DNA of 64,000 bases, from contig JBBRND010000016.1 in assembly GCA_038230515.1 (NCBI GenBank), positions 33,014-97,013 on the forward strand. Direction: 5' to 3'. The notes below the pieces were generated by a model. The model was not told where the DNA came from. It saw only the letters and a list, made by a program, of their open reading frames with translations, and did not search any database. The DNA comes from JAPLDB01 sp038230515 (GTDB lineage Bacteria > Bacteroidota > Bacteroidia > AKYH767-A > 2013-40CM-41-45). This document shows positions 8,787-17,672 of the stretch, piece after piece. How positions within the stretch are numbered: the stretch's first letter is position 1; each line of letters begins with the position of its first letter. The position numbers and the translations under genes are program-made.

Positions 8787-8834
8787 GATTAGTAAACTTA
8801 ACCGAATTTATTAAACAATTTAAAAAATTAAAAA

Positions 8835-9752
8835 ATGGAAAATCGAGACACCAACAGGATTAACATGATCAACACTACGATTGGTTATGCTGATGACAAC
8901 ACTGCTGCTACAAGCGGGATTTCTCAATTTGCAATTGTGCTTGCTGCGGTGAAAGCGAAAATGGTTTTGATTAACAATGCTAACATTTTAGCAGGTGGGG
9001 CTACCAGCGGAGTTACGCTTGACACCAAGGCATTGCGTGCTGCAATGGAAGGGTTGACAATGAAGTGTGCACATGGGACTTTGGCGTATGCAAATTCTAC
9101 GAGTAACAATACGCTAAAGGCGCTTGTTGCTGTGACTGAGAGTGGATTGAAGAGTGAGAAGAAAGAGGATGTGGATGATGTGTGTGAACGGGTGAAGAAT
9201 GCTTGCAATGCTAACATTGCCGGTGCTACTCCTTTTGGCGTTACTGCTACTGATGTGACTGATCTTGCTACAGCGATTGGTTTGTACAGAACTGCTACGC
9301 AGAATCCGCGGAATGCAATTATTTCAAAGAGCCAGGCGAATACGAATGCAGGTAAAATGATTGGCGAAGTGATTAATGATTTGCTGCGCGGACAAATGGA
9401 TGCGATGGCTGATACTTTAAAAATTTCTAACAAAGATTTCTGGAGCGGCTGGCAACAGGCGAGGGAGATTATTGACTTGGGTTCTACTACTGCAAAACTG
9501 CGCGGTACTGTGCTTGATGAAATGGATGTGCCTATCAGTAATGTTAAAGTGACTTTGTTTAAAACAGCTACTTCTACTTTGGTGAAGCAGGGTATTACTG
9601 ACGGTAAAGGAAAATTTAATATTGCTGATTTACCTGTAGGCAGCGATGATTTGAAATGGGAGATTGCAGGTTATAATACGATTGACGAATTGAATGTGAA
9701 GGTGAGTGCGGGAAAGGAGTTGAAGAGGAAGATTGTGATGAAGAAGGTTTGA
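8835..9752 (+). CDS. Cytoplasmic-looking protein with helical N-terminal region and CarboxypepD_reg-like domain
   Basis: 305 residues with no signal peptide. Residues 1-220 are Ala/Asn/Thr-rich and probably helical (SQFAIVLAAVKAKMVLINNA, DLATAIGLYRTATQNPRNAI). Residues 225-305 match the carboxypeptidase regulatory-like beta-sandwich (LRGTVLDEMDVPISNVKVTL, GKFNIADLPVG, IAGYNTIDELNVKV, KELKRKIVMKK). The base composition is T/G-rich in parts (TTG, GTG and GCG codons common), unlike the neighbours. I do not recognise the N-terminal domain, and no function is assigned. It has its own -7 element and terminator and lies downstream of a decayed repeat gene. Confidence 0.75.
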   Translation: MENRDTNRINMINTTIGYADDNTAATSGISQFAIVLAAVKAKMVLINNANILAGGATSGVTLDTKALRAAMEGLTMKCAHGTLAYANSTSNNTLKALVAVTESGLKSEKKEDVDDVCERVKNACNANIAGATPFGVTATDVTDLATAIGLYRTATQNPRNAIISKSQANTNAGKMIGEVINDLLRGQMDAMADTLKISNKDFWSGWQQAREIIDLGSTTAKLRGTVLDEMDVPISNVKVTLFKTATSTLVKQGITDGKGKFNIADLPVGSDDLKWEIAGYNTIDELNVKVSAGKELKRKIVMKKV

Positions 9753-9778
9753 TGTGATCAACGAATAATTGAAGAAAG

Positions 9779-9808
9779 CCCTGCGAATTTTTTCGCGGGG
9801 TTTTTTTT
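9779..9808 (+). terminator. Rho-independent terminator
   Basis: Stem CCCTGCGAA / TTCGCGGGG (9 bp, one T-G pair), TTTT loop, then eight T residues, 27 nt after the stop at 9752. Confidence 0.9.
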
Positions 9809-10656
9809 GTGGGATGTTACGAATTTTCTTTGTGTGGTTCTTTGTGTGTTCTTTTATTCATTTTCTAATTTTTTTAAAATTATATTCATGAATGCTTACG
9901 CATTTGTCTTGAAACAAAAGAACCAAAAGTTCAAGGCGGTGCAGTAAAAGCTAAATTTTTTTACTCCATCCTAAAAGAAAATAGTTAGTTAATGTTCACC
10001 CTGATTTGATTTACTTGTTGCGGATTGGAGTGTGTGATTTTATTTAAGTTTTTAGCACCATTTTCTTTTTTAACGGATTACGTTAAAAAATTTCTTAACG
10101 CTTTTTCTGCAAGGCCGGGTTAAGAAGGATACTCAGCGGGTGCTGTGCGACCTACAGGGTGGTGGGTTCATAAAATACTGGAGAGGGAAAAGATGAAAGA
10201 AATTTTGGAAAAGAGTACGAATACCTGACAGGAGAAAAAACTACCTGTCAGGATTTGGGCTCAAAAATCCCTACCTTTCAGGAGTTGGATTCATGACTTG
10301 GTTTGTTGAAGTTATTTACACCTAGCAGGTGCTTCGCGACCTGCCGGGTAGTGGGTGCACAAACATATTTGGCTGCTTGAAATGTTGCGATGAAAAGAGA
10401 AAGAAGTAACATAGCCCTGACCGAAAGGAAAAGCCCGGGCAAAAAAGTACTGACATAGAAGTGAGGGATGCCGAAACGAGTTCGGCATGACAAGACAGGG
10501 TGAGGCGCGGCTTTGGAATGAGGGCAGGTAAGGTGGAAATTAAAAGCGAGAATGGTTCGCTCCAAAAAAAAATAGTTCCTACTTCGCACGCTGTCGCTGA
10601 AGCTTTAGCGTAGGCGCCTAAAGCTTCGTAGGACAAGTCCTAAAAAAAATTCTGCT
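9809..10656. repeat. Gene-free block rich in REP-like palindromes
   Basis: 850 bp without a credible gene. It holds several inverted repeats: CCTGACAGG/CCTGTCAGG (10224-10252); GCAGGT/ACCTGC (10325-10344), inside a 40-bp unit seen in diverged form at about 10132-10170; ATGCCGAA/TTCGGCAT (10468-10488), which recurs at 44037-44057; and overlapping short palindromes around TAGGCGCCTA near 10610. CTTGAA/TTCAAG arms lie at about 9911-9940. Such dispersed hairpins are common between Bacteroidota genes. The minus-strand open frames of about 100 codons here are an effect of the repeats. Confidence 0.7.
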
Positions 10657-12003
10657 TTAAATGTGTTTTCTGTTTGATGTGCTCTTGCCAACAGGTTTTG
10701 CTTTTGTTTTTCCTTTTTGCTTTTTGTCGCCAAAGTCATCGTAGAGCAAATATCTTTTTCGCTTGAGCATGAAGTCGGTGATGTCTTGCTGCCAGGATTT
10801 TCTGATGTCGTCTTCGCTCATTCCTTTCTGAATCTGTTCGCGGAGCTTTGAGGTGCCGGCAAGTTTATCGAAGAAGGGTGTGAAGAATTTTGTTTTGTCA
10901 GGATAGGACTGGTACATCTTGATGAGCCATTGCAGATTTAATTGCTTCGGAAGATTTGTAGTGTCATCAACGGTGTGTGCGAGATCCCATCCATTGCAGA
11001 GGGTATCTTTATACATGGGGTTTGAAGCGGCTTCGTTGGGTTGGGGAGTAAATGTTATGTCTCCGTCTTTTAATTTCGGGTAGCCGACTTGCTGAAACGG
11101 CCGATCGGTACCGCGGCCTACACTCACCTTTGTACCTTCGAAAAAACAAAGTGACGGATAGAGATAAACTGCTTTCATGTCAGAAAGATTCGGTGAAGGA
11201 TTTACGGGAAGATTGTACAGCCGGTTATGATCGTAGTTTTTCATTTTTACAATACGCAGGCGGCACGGACCGCCTTTGATCCATCCTTCGATGTTCATCA
11301 TTTGTGCGAGTTCGCCCATCGTCATTCCGTACACTACGGGAATGGGATCCATACCTACAAAAGATTTTTGTTTTGATTCGAGGATGGGACCGTCAACATA
11401 AAATCCGTTCGGGTTCGGTCGGTCGAGCACGATTAAAAACTTTTCGTTATCGGCACATGCTTCCATTACATTGTGCAGTGTGCTGATGTAAGTATAAAAA
11501 CGTGCGCCTACATCCTGTATGTCGAAGAGGACAGCGTCAATATCTTTCATTTCTTTCTTTGACGGCTTATCATGATCACCGTAGAGAGAAATGATTGGGA
11601 TGTTTGATTTGAAATCGGACGAGTTGGTTACCTTCTCTCCTGCTCCTGCTATGCCTGCAATGCCGTGTTCAGGTGTGAAGATGGCGACTACATTTATTTT
11701 CAGTTTGAGTAGTGTATCTACTAATCTTGAATTACCAACCATGGAGGTTTGGTTCATGACTACGGCAACTTTTTTTCCTTTCAGGAAAGTGGTGTACGCT
11801 TTTACCTGGTCGGCACCGGTCATGAATTTTTTTATTTTCACAATGCCTGTATCGGGCATTGATAATGCGGTGGTATCGAAGCCGGCTTTTAAAACAGTGT
11901 CAGAAACTAATGCTGCTGCATCGGGTGCAGAAGTTGGTTGTTGAGAAAAACCATCGATGGCGAAAAGAAAAAACACGACAAGCCAAGCAAGAAGAACCTT
12001 CAT
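10657..12003 (-). CDS. DUF1343 / NamZ-like exo-beta-N-acetylmuramidase, secreted
   Basis: 448 residues from the ATG at 12003, which starts a signal peptide (MKVLLAWLVVFFLFAIDGFS). DUF1343 features are clear: GKKVAVVMNQTSMV, FTPEHGIAGIAGAGE, DIDAVLFDIQDVGARFYTY, LDRPNPN, GPILESKQKSFVGMDPIPV, YGMTMGELA and EGTKVSVGRGTDRPF. Characterised NamZ enzymes release MurNAc from the non-reducing ends of peptidoglycan fragments, so a role in wall recycling or degradation in the periplasm is likely. A basic tail (KKQKGKTKAKPVGK) follows the domain. It is transcribed away from the permease gene at 12138. Confidence 0.88.
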   Translation of the reverse strand: MKVLLAWLVVFFLFAIDGFSQQPTSAPDAAALVSDTVLKAGFDTTALSMPDTGIVKIKKFMTGADQVKAYTTFLKGKKVAVVMNQTSMVGNSRLVDTLLKLKINVVAIFTPEHGIAGIAGAGEKVTNSSDFKSNIPIISLYGDHDKPSKKEMKDIDAVLFDIQDVGARFYTYISTLHNVMEACADNEKFLIVLDRPNPNGFYVDGPILESKQKSFVGMDPIPVVYGMTMGELAQMMNIEGWIKGGPCRLRIVKMKNYDHNRLYNLPVNPSPNLSDMKAVYLYPSLCFFEGTKVSVGRGTDRPFQQVGYPKLKDGDITFTPQPNEAASNPMYKDTLCNGWDLAHTVDDTTNLPKQLNLQWLIKMYQSYPDKTKFFTPFFDKLAGTSKLREQIQKGMSEDDIRKSWQQDITDFMLKRKRYLLYDDFGDKKQKGKTKAKPVGKSTSNRKHI

Positions 12004-12137
12004 AATTGCTTTTACTAAATAAGAGTTGATTAGTTTTTTAAATATCACGGGCAGGGAATGAAATATTTTTCGCAGGTTTGCTCGCAGGTGCAACCTTAAC
12101 GGGCGGCAATCTCCAAAAAAAACAAACGCCAGTCAAA

Positions 12138-13361
12138 TTGAATTTCGAATTATTCATAGCGCGGAAGATTACTTCCTCTAAAGCAAGCTCCTCTTCTATT
12201 TCGAAGCCGATTGTACGCATTGCTGTCGCTGGGGTTGCGGTGGGTTTTTCGGTAATGATTGTTGCTATTGCTATTGTGACGGGTTTCAAAAAAGAAATCC
12301 GTGAGAAGGTTATTGGCTTTGGGGCGCACATTCAGGTCAGCAATTACGATGAGAATAATTCGTACGAAACAAAACCTGTTTTAAAGAGTGATTCATTCGC
12401 GGCAAAGCTTGCTTCAATAAAGGGAGTGAAACATATTCAGGAGTTCGGAACGAAGGCGGGGATTATAAAAACTCAAACTGCGATTGAAGGTGTGGTGGTA
12501 AAGGGTGTAGGGAAAGATTATGACTGGAATTATTTTCAGAAACGGCTGGTGGAGGGAAAAGTTTTTTCAGTTAGCGATACGGGCAAAACAAACGAGGTGC
12601 TGATTTCAAAATTGACCGCAACACGATTGAAGTTGAAAGTGAACGATGATCTAATTACTTATTTTATTCAGCAGCCACCGAGGGCGAGGCGTTTTCACAT
12701 CTCAGGAATTTATGAAACAGGGCTGGAAGAGTTTGACAGTAAATATATTTTCTGCGACATCGGACACATTCGGCAACTGAATGACTGGAAGGAAAACCAA
12801 ACGGGAGGTTATGAAGTTTCGGTTTCTGATTTTGATAACCTTGACAAGGTGGGTGAAAAAATTTATGCGGCCACTCCTTCCGATCTCAACTCGCGCACGA
12901 TAAAAGAAATTTACCCGCAGATTTTTGACTGGCTTGGATTGCAGGATGTAAACGGAGTCATCATCATTACACTGATGCTGATTGTATCGGTAATGAATAT
13001 GATTTCTGCTTTGCTTATTATTATTCTTGAGCGGGTGCAGATGATCGGTACATTGAAATCATTGGGTGCCTACAACTTCAGCGTGCGGAAAATATTCCTG
13101 TATGTTGCAGCATTTTTAATCGGCAGAGGATTGCTAATCGGAAACCTTATTGGTATCGGGCTTTGCCTGCTGCAATATTTCACGCACATTATTCATCTTG
13201 ATCAGCAATCGTATTACATCTCATTCGTACCCATTCATCTTTCTCTTCAAAATATTTTGTTGCTAAACGGAGGTACTTTATTGGTGTGTGTGCTGATGAT
13301 GATACTGCCAACAATTATTATTACTAAAATAACTCCGCTGCAGGCGCTGAGATTCAGTTGA
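12138..13361 (+). CDS. ABC transporter permease of the LolC/LolE (FtsX/MacB) type
   Basis: About 407 residues. The architecture is typical: one N-terminal membrane segment (IVRIAVAGVAVGFSVMIVAI, about 27-46), a large periplasmic domain of about 220 residues, then three C-terminal membrane segments (VIIITLMLIVSVMNMISALL, a central one near LIGNLIGIGLCLL, and LLNGGTLLVCVLMMILPTII). LolC/E permeases extract lipoproteins from the inner membrane with an ATPase LolD, which is not adjacent here. Start chosen at TTG 12138 (MNFELFIARKI), where family similarity begins; the frame stays open up to 12078 without recognisable sequence. Confidence 0.85.
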   Translation: MNFELFIARKITSSKASSSSISKPIVRIAVAGVAVGFSVMIVAIAIVTGFKKEIREKVIGFGAHIQVSNYDENNSYETKPVLKSDSFAAKLASIKGVKHIQEFGTKAGIIKTQTAIEGVVVKGVGKDYDWNYFQKRLVEGKVFSVSDTGKTNEVLISKLTATRLKLKVNDDLITYFIQQPPRARRFHISGIYETGLEEFDSKYIFCDIGHIRQLNDWKENQTGGYEVSVSDFDNLDKVGEKIYAATPSDLNSRTIKEIYPQIFDWLGLQDVNGVIIITLMLIVSVMNMISALLIIILERVQMIGTLKSLGAYNFSVRKIFLYVAAFLIGRGLLIGNLIGIGLCLLQYFTHIIHLDQQSYYISFVPIHLSLQNILLLNGGTLLVCVLMMILPTIIITKITPLQALRFS

Positions 13362-13389
13362 TTTTGTATTTTTACAAAAACAAATTACA

Positions 13390-13599
13390 ATGAATACGGA
13401 AATTATTTTTCTGATTGAAGAATCTCCTGAAGGTGGATATTCTGCAAAGTCCTTAGGAGAAGATATTTTTACAGAAGCTGAAACTCTTGATGAACTCAAG
13501 TTTATGATCAGGGATGCTGTAAAGTGTCATTTTGAAAATGGAAATACTCCTAAAATGATTCGTCTTCATTTTGTAAAAGAAGAAGTAATTGCTTTATGA
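13390..13599 (+). CDS. hicB: HicB-family antitoxin
   Basis: 69 residues of the short HicB type: an Ile-rich first strand (EIIFLIEESPEGGYSAKSLG), EAETLDELKFMIRDAVKCHF and a final RLHFVKEEVIAL. HicB antitoxins bind and neutralise the HicA mRNA interferase and often repress the operon. The stop overlaps the start of hicA (ATGA at 13596-13599), the usual coupling. The partner is interrupted, so this antitoxin may no longer have a toxin to control. Confidence 0.8.
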   Translation: MNTEIIFLIEESPEGGYSAKSLGEDIFTEAETLDELKFMIRDAVKCHFENGNTPKMIRLHFVKEEVIAL

Positions 13600-13838
13600 A
13601 AATTCCACGGGATATTTAAGCAGGTGATTTAGTAAAACGGCTGAATGTTTTTGAATACGAAGTTACCCGGCAATCAGGAAGTCACATGCGACTTACAACT
13701 AAATTAAATGGCGAACATCATTTGACAATACCTGATCATAAAGCAATAAAGATTGGAACGCTGTCATCAATCTTAAACTCAATTTCTACTCATTTTCAAC
13801 TTTCAAAAGAAGAAGTGGCTGAAAAACTTTTTTCCTGA
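13596..13838 (+). pseudogene. hicA: HicA-family toxin gene with a nonsense codon at position 8
   Basis: Read through one stop, the 80 codons give a full HicA: MKIPRDI*, then LVKRLNVFEYEVTRQSGSHM (with the catalytic-His region GSHMRLTT), GEHHLTIPDHKAIKIGTLSS and SKEEVAEKLFS. The TAA at 13617-13619 falls in helix 1, and everything after it stays in frame to the TGA at 13836-13838. Re-initiation at the ATG inside GSHMRL would lose the N-terminal half. The rest looks undamaged, so the mutation is recent or is a sequencing error. Confidence 0.75.
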
Positions 13839-13874
13839 TTTGATTTTTCCCGTCATCAATCTCGAAGCAGTTAA

Positions 13875-13882
13875 TAAATTTG
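13875..13882 (+). promoter_or_regulatory. Promoter -7 element (TAAATTTG) before cystathionine beta-synthase
   Basis: Perfect TAnnTTTG, 32 nt before the ATG at 13915. No clear -33 element. Confidence 0.4.
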
Positions 13883-13914
13883 CCAACCATTTTTAACCGT
13901 AAACAAAAATCTCC

Positions 13915-15300
13915 ATGTCATCACCAAAAAATAAAAAAACCTGCGACAACATACTCGAAGCAATCGGGAATACACCGATGGTTCGCCTCAATAAAGTAGT
14001 TGACGGAATCAAAGCCACTGTCTACGCAAAAGTGGAAACCTTTAATCCCGGCAACTCCATCAAAGACCGCATGGCGTTGAAGATGGTTGAAGATGCAGAG
14101 AAAGCGGGGCTTTTGAAACCCGGAGGAACTATCATTGAAGGAACTTCGGGCAATACAGGAATGGGTCTTGCGATTGCTGCAATCATCAAAGGATACAAAT
14201 GTATTTTCACTACAACGGATAAGCAGAGCAAAGAAAAAGCAGATGCGCTGAGAGCATTTGGTGCAGATGTAATTATTTGTCCAACGAATGTTGATCCTGA
14301 AGATCCCCGCTCCTACTACTCGGTTTCATCGCGGCTTGTAAAAGAAGTTCCGAATTCGTGGAAGGCAAATCAATATGACAATCTTTCAAATCGCCAGGCG
14401 CATTACGAACAAACAGGTCCTGAGATTTGGGATCAGACGGATGGCAAGATTACTCATCTGCTTGTTGGTGCGGGAACTGGCGGAACGATTATCGGAACCG
14501 GAAAATTTCTGAAAGAAAAAAATCCGAACATCAAGATATGGGGAATAGACACGTACGGTTCTGTGTTGAAAAAAGTACATGAAACCGGAGTGATTGATCG
14601 TAATGAAATCTATCCTTATGTGACTGAAGGAATCGGGGAAGATTTTGTTCCTCAGAATTATGACTTCTCGGTAATTGATCATTTCGAAAAAGTGACTGAT
14701 AAAGATGCTGCTGTGATGACGCGCGAGATTTGTCGGAAGGAAGGAATATGGGTGGGCAACTCAGCCGGCTCTGCCATTGCAGGTTTACTCCAAATGAAAG
14801 ATAAACTGAAACCGACCGATGTGGTGGTTGTTATTTTTCATGATCACGGTTCGCGTTACCTCGCTAAAATGTTTAACGATGAGTGGATGCTGAAGATGGG
14901 CTACCTTGACAGGCAGGGAATGACTGCTGCCGATATTGTTTCATCAAGAAAAAATATTCAGATGATGACGATTGAAAAAACGCAACCCATCAGCGATGCA
15001 TTGAAACTAATCAGCGAAAATAATTTTTCTCAACTTCCTGTTACATCAGGTGATCGAATTGTAGGATCACTCTCTGAAAATTTAGTTTTCAATCATCTCC
15101 TGAAAAATCCCGAATCGAAAAAAGATTCGGTGGAAACAATCATGCAGGAAGCAATTCCTTTTATTGACATCACTACTCCACTCTCTGAACTTGCAAAAAT
15201 GATTTCAGGAGACCGCACTGCGGTTCTTGTAAAAGACTTTAAAGCGAATCAGAATTTTATTATCACCAAGAGTGATATTGTGGAAGCGCTGGCGAGATAA
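13915..15300 (+). CDS. Cystathionine beta-synthase (PLP domain plus two CBS domains)
   Basis: 461 residues. The N-terminal fold-type II PLP domain has GNTPMVRLNK, NSIKDRMALKM (PLP lysine near residue 49), EGTSGNTGMGLA (phosphate/substrate loop) and GAGTGGTIIGTGKFLK. After residue 340 comes a pair of CBS domains (MMTIEKTQPISDALKLI, VETIMQEAIPFIDITTPLSE). The domain order matches cystathionine beta-synthase, which condenses serine (or O-acetylserine) with homocysteine in transsulfuration. Cysteine synthases lack the CBS tail. The first half of the CBS pair may respond to adenosyl ligands, as in the animal enzyme; this is inference. Confidence 0.88.
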   Translation: MSSPKNKKTCDNILEAIGNTPMVRLNKVVDGIKATVYAKVETFNPGNSIKDRMALKMVEDAEKAGLLKPGGTIIEGTSGNTGMGLAIAAIIKGYKCIFTTTDKQSKEKADALRAFGADVIICPTNVDPEDPRSYYSVSSRLVKEVPNSWKANQYDNLSNRQAHYEQTGPEIWDQTDGKITHLLVGAGTGGTIIGTGKFLKEKNPNIKIWGIDTYGSVLKKVHETGVIDRNEIYPYVTEGIGEDFVPQNYDFSVIDHFEKVTDKDAAVMTREICRKEGIWVGNSAGSAIAGLLQMKDKLKPTDVVVVIFHDHGSRYLAKMFNDEWMLKMGYLDRQGMTAADIVSSRKNIQMMTIEKTQPISDALKLISENNFSQLPVTSGDRIVGSLSENLVFNHLLKNPESKKDSVETIMQEAIPFIDITTPLSELAKMISGDRTAVLVKDFKANQNFIITKSDIVEALAR

Positions 15301-15443
15301 ATTGCAAAAAACATGCAGCTCATTTTGTATTACCCTCATTGATTGTCTTTTTGTTGCTTTAGTATTCTTGCTATTACTGATTTTTGCTGGAGAAAGCACT
15401 CTTGAGTAGCGAAATAAAGTTTTAAAAGAAAATTGTAAATAGG

Positions 15444-15474
15444 TTTGTTGTATTAGTAATAACCTTTAAGTTTG
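15444..15474 (+). promoter_or_regulatory. Promoter of the Usp-antiporter operon
   Basis: TTTG (15444-15447), 19 nt, TAAGTTTG (15467-15474): perfect consensus and spacing. The ATG follows after 30 nt. Confidence 0.75.
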
Positions 15475-15504
15475 TCAGAATTCTCCTCCTAAAATCTGCA
15501 AGCA

Positions 15505-16371
15505 ATGATTAAAGGCAAACCATCCCATCCTTTCGAAACGATTGCACTAGCAGTGGCTTTCTCTCCACGTCTGGAAGCGTTGATTGCAGAAACCAAACGG
15601 CTCTCCGAAGTGTTCGCTGCGAAGACAATTTTCGTTCATGTAGGCAAACGAACTTCTGATAAAGAGCGCCATTTGTCAAACATTCTTAATCATTATGAAT
15701 TTTCTGATGCCAACTCGCTAGTTGTTTGGCAAGATGGAAGCCCTGTTGATACGATTCTTACCGTGTGCAAACAGAACGTGGTTGATTTACTCATTATCGG
15801 GGCTGTGGAGAAAGAAAACATGTTGAAGTATTACATAGGTTCTGTATCGCGAGAGATAAGCCGCAGGGCAAAATGTTCTGTGTTAATGCTGACTGAACCG
15901 AAATTAAATCCTGTTGCCTTTCAACGCATGGTTGTGAACGGGCATGACCATTCCAAATCTGTACACACAATTGAAACGGCCGTGTATGTGGCGCGCAAGG
16001 AAAATCTTGATGAGATAACTGTTGTTGATGAAGTGGATATTCCAGCAGTGAGTATGAGCATTGCAGATGACAGCACGGAACCGGAAGCAGAACACATTAA
16101 AGAAGCCATGCTTGCTGATGAAGATTCAAAACTTGCTGAATTGATTTCGTCAATTGACCACAAAGGAGTAAATCTAAAAGCAAAAACTTTTTCGGGGAGA
16201 AGAGGATTCACAATCGCGCAGCTCGCGCAGAGTGTGAGTGCTGATTTGCTTGTAGTTAACTCTCCCGATCATCATCTGAATATTTTTGACCGCATCTTTA
16301 CTCACGACCTGGAGTATATGCTTGCCGATCTACCCTGCAATATGTTGATCGTACACTCCCGCGTTTTTTAA
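15505..16371 (+). CDS. Universal stress protein, tandem Usp domains
   Basis: 288 residues, two Usp-like alpha/beta halves. The first (1-135) has FETIALAVAFSPRL, AKTIFVHV, VDLLIIGAVEKENMLKYYIG and CSVLML. The second starts with a weakly conserved HDHSKSVHTIETAVYVARK and ends with VSADLLVVNSPDH and LPCNMLIVHS. The G-x2-G-x9-GS ATP loop is not intact in either half, so nucleotide binding is doubtful. The antiporter gene follows after 3 nt, implying a shared transcript; Usp proteins encoded beside CPA2 antiporters are thought to tune transport. Confidence 0.8.
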   Translation: MIKGKPSHPFETIALAVAFSPRLEALIAETKRLSEVFAAKTIFVHVGKRTSDKERHLSNILNHYEFSDANSLVVWQDGSPVDTILTVCKQNVVDLLIIGAVEKENMLKYYIGSVSREISRRAKCSVLMLTEPKLNPVAFQRMVVNGHDHSKSVHTIETAVYVARKENLDEITVVDEVDIPAVSMSIADDSTEPEAEHIKEAMLADEDSKLAELISSIDHKGVNLKAKTFSGRRGFTIAQLAQSVSADLLVVNSPDHHLNIFDRIFTHDLEYMLADLPCNMLIVHSRVF

Positions 16372-16374
16372 TTT

Positions 16375-17616
16375 ATGCAATCTCTTTCTCATGCTGATGT
16401 TGTAGTGTTATTTGCTTCCATCAGCATCATGCTTATTGCATCGCGATTGTTTGCTGAACTGGGCAGAAAAATAAAGCTCCCCATCGTGATGGGAGAAATG
16501 ATTCTAGGAATCATACTAGGTCCTTCCATTATTGGGCATTTCTTTCCCTCATTCTTTACTCACTTTTTTCCTGAAACAGGAAGTGCAGCTATTTCAATGA
16601 GTGCACTTATTCAGATTTCTGTGGTGATGCTGTTATTTGTTGCAGGCATGGAAGTGCAACTACCATTGGTATTGAAGCAAGGGAGGCTCGCCATCTATAC
16701 GAGCATGACAAGTTTGGCAATTCCTTTCACTATCGGTTTCTGGATCGCATGGATAAAGCCGGAACTCTTTCAAGTGCAAGGAGAAGAATCGCATCTTATC
16801 TTTTCGGTTTTCTTCGGCACTGCCATGGCCATTACTGCATTGCCTGTGATTGCAAGAATTCTGATGGACATGAATCTATACAAAACAAAACTAGGTATGC
16901 TGATTATGGCATCGGCCATGTTCAATGATTTAGTAGGGTGGATTATTTTTTCTATAGTGCTTGCTATGATGGATCATAGAGGGGTAGGAGCCGATCTTGG
17001 TTTGACGATTGTTTATGTAATTGCTTTCGGAATTTTTATGCTCACTATAGGAAGAAAGTTGTTGAGTAAATCGCTTCCATTTATTCAGACAAAGCTTTCC
17101 TGGCCAGGGGGTGTTCTTGCCATCTCGCTCGGGCTTTGTTTTATCTGCGCTGCCTTTACTGAAGCAATTGGTATCCATGCCATACTTGGGTCATTTATTA
17201 TGGGCATTACGCTGGGTGATAGTGTACATCTGAACGAGCGCGCGCGCGAAATCATTCATCAGTTTGTAACGAACATTTTTGCTCCTTTGTTTTTTGTGAG
17301 CATCGGCTTGCACGTAAACTTTGTTGAACACTTTAACCTGCAACTTATCCTTATCGTCTTGGTGATTGCAAGCATCGGAAAAATTATGGGTGCAGGTTTG
17401 GGATCGTACATGGGGGGACTTGATTTTAAGAATTCACTCGCTGTCGGTTTCGGAATGAATGCGCGGGGTGCGATGGAAATAATTCTGGGCACCATTGCGT
17501 TTAAGGCAGGTATAATCCAGGTTGATTTGTATGTGGCTCTTGTTATTATGGCATTGCTGACAAGTATTTCCAGCGCACCACTGATAAAATGGGCGATTAG
17601 CAATGAAACGTTTTAA
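16375..17616 (+). CDS. Cation:proton antiporter, CPA2 (KefB/NapA-like) family
   Basis: 413 residues with about 12 hydrophobic segments and no soluble tail. Family features: LGRKIKLPIVMGEMILGIILG near the start, VVMLLFVAGMEV, MAITALPVIARIL, SAMFNDLVGWI (the ND pair of the transport site), AIGIHAILGSFIMGI and MNARGAMEIILGTIAF. It lacks the RCK/TrkA domain of KefB, so any regulation may come from the co-encoded Usp protein. It exchanges Na+ or K+ for H+ at the inner membrane; the ion is not decidable here. Confidence 0.88.
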   Translation: MQSLSHADVVVLFASISIMLIASRLFAELGRKIKLPIVMGEMILGIILGPSIIGHFFPSFFTHFFPETGSAAISMSALIQISVVMLLFVAGMEVQLPLVLKQGRLAIYTSMTSLAIPFTIGFWIAWIKPELFQVQGEESHLIFSVFFGTAMAITALPVIARILMDMNLYKTKLGMLIMASAMFNDLVGWIIFSIVLAMMDHRGVGADLGLTIVYVIAFGIFMLTIGRKLLSKSLPFIQTKLSWPGGVLAISLGLCFICAAFTEAIGIHAILGSFIMGITLGDSVHLNERAREIIHQFVTNIFAPLFFVSIGLHVNFVEHFNLQLILIVLVIASIGKIMGAGLGSYMGGLDFKNSLAVGFGMNARGAMEIILGTIAFKAGIIQVDLYVALVIMALLTSISSAPLIKWAISNETF

Positions 17617-17672
17617 GATTTTCTTTTCATGCTTTTCAAATATTATATCCTCTTTTGCGTTATTACTGATCA

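Noticed and set aside
8924..9433. 169-codon minus-strand frame opposite the gene at 8835
   Set aside because: The plus strand has a CarboxypepD_reg domain, promoter and terminator; the minus frame is Ala/Val/Ser-rich and unrecognisable.
10278..10636. Two minus-strand frames of about 100 codons in the REP-like block
   Set aside because: They run straight through palindromes that recur elsewhere as non-coding repeats.
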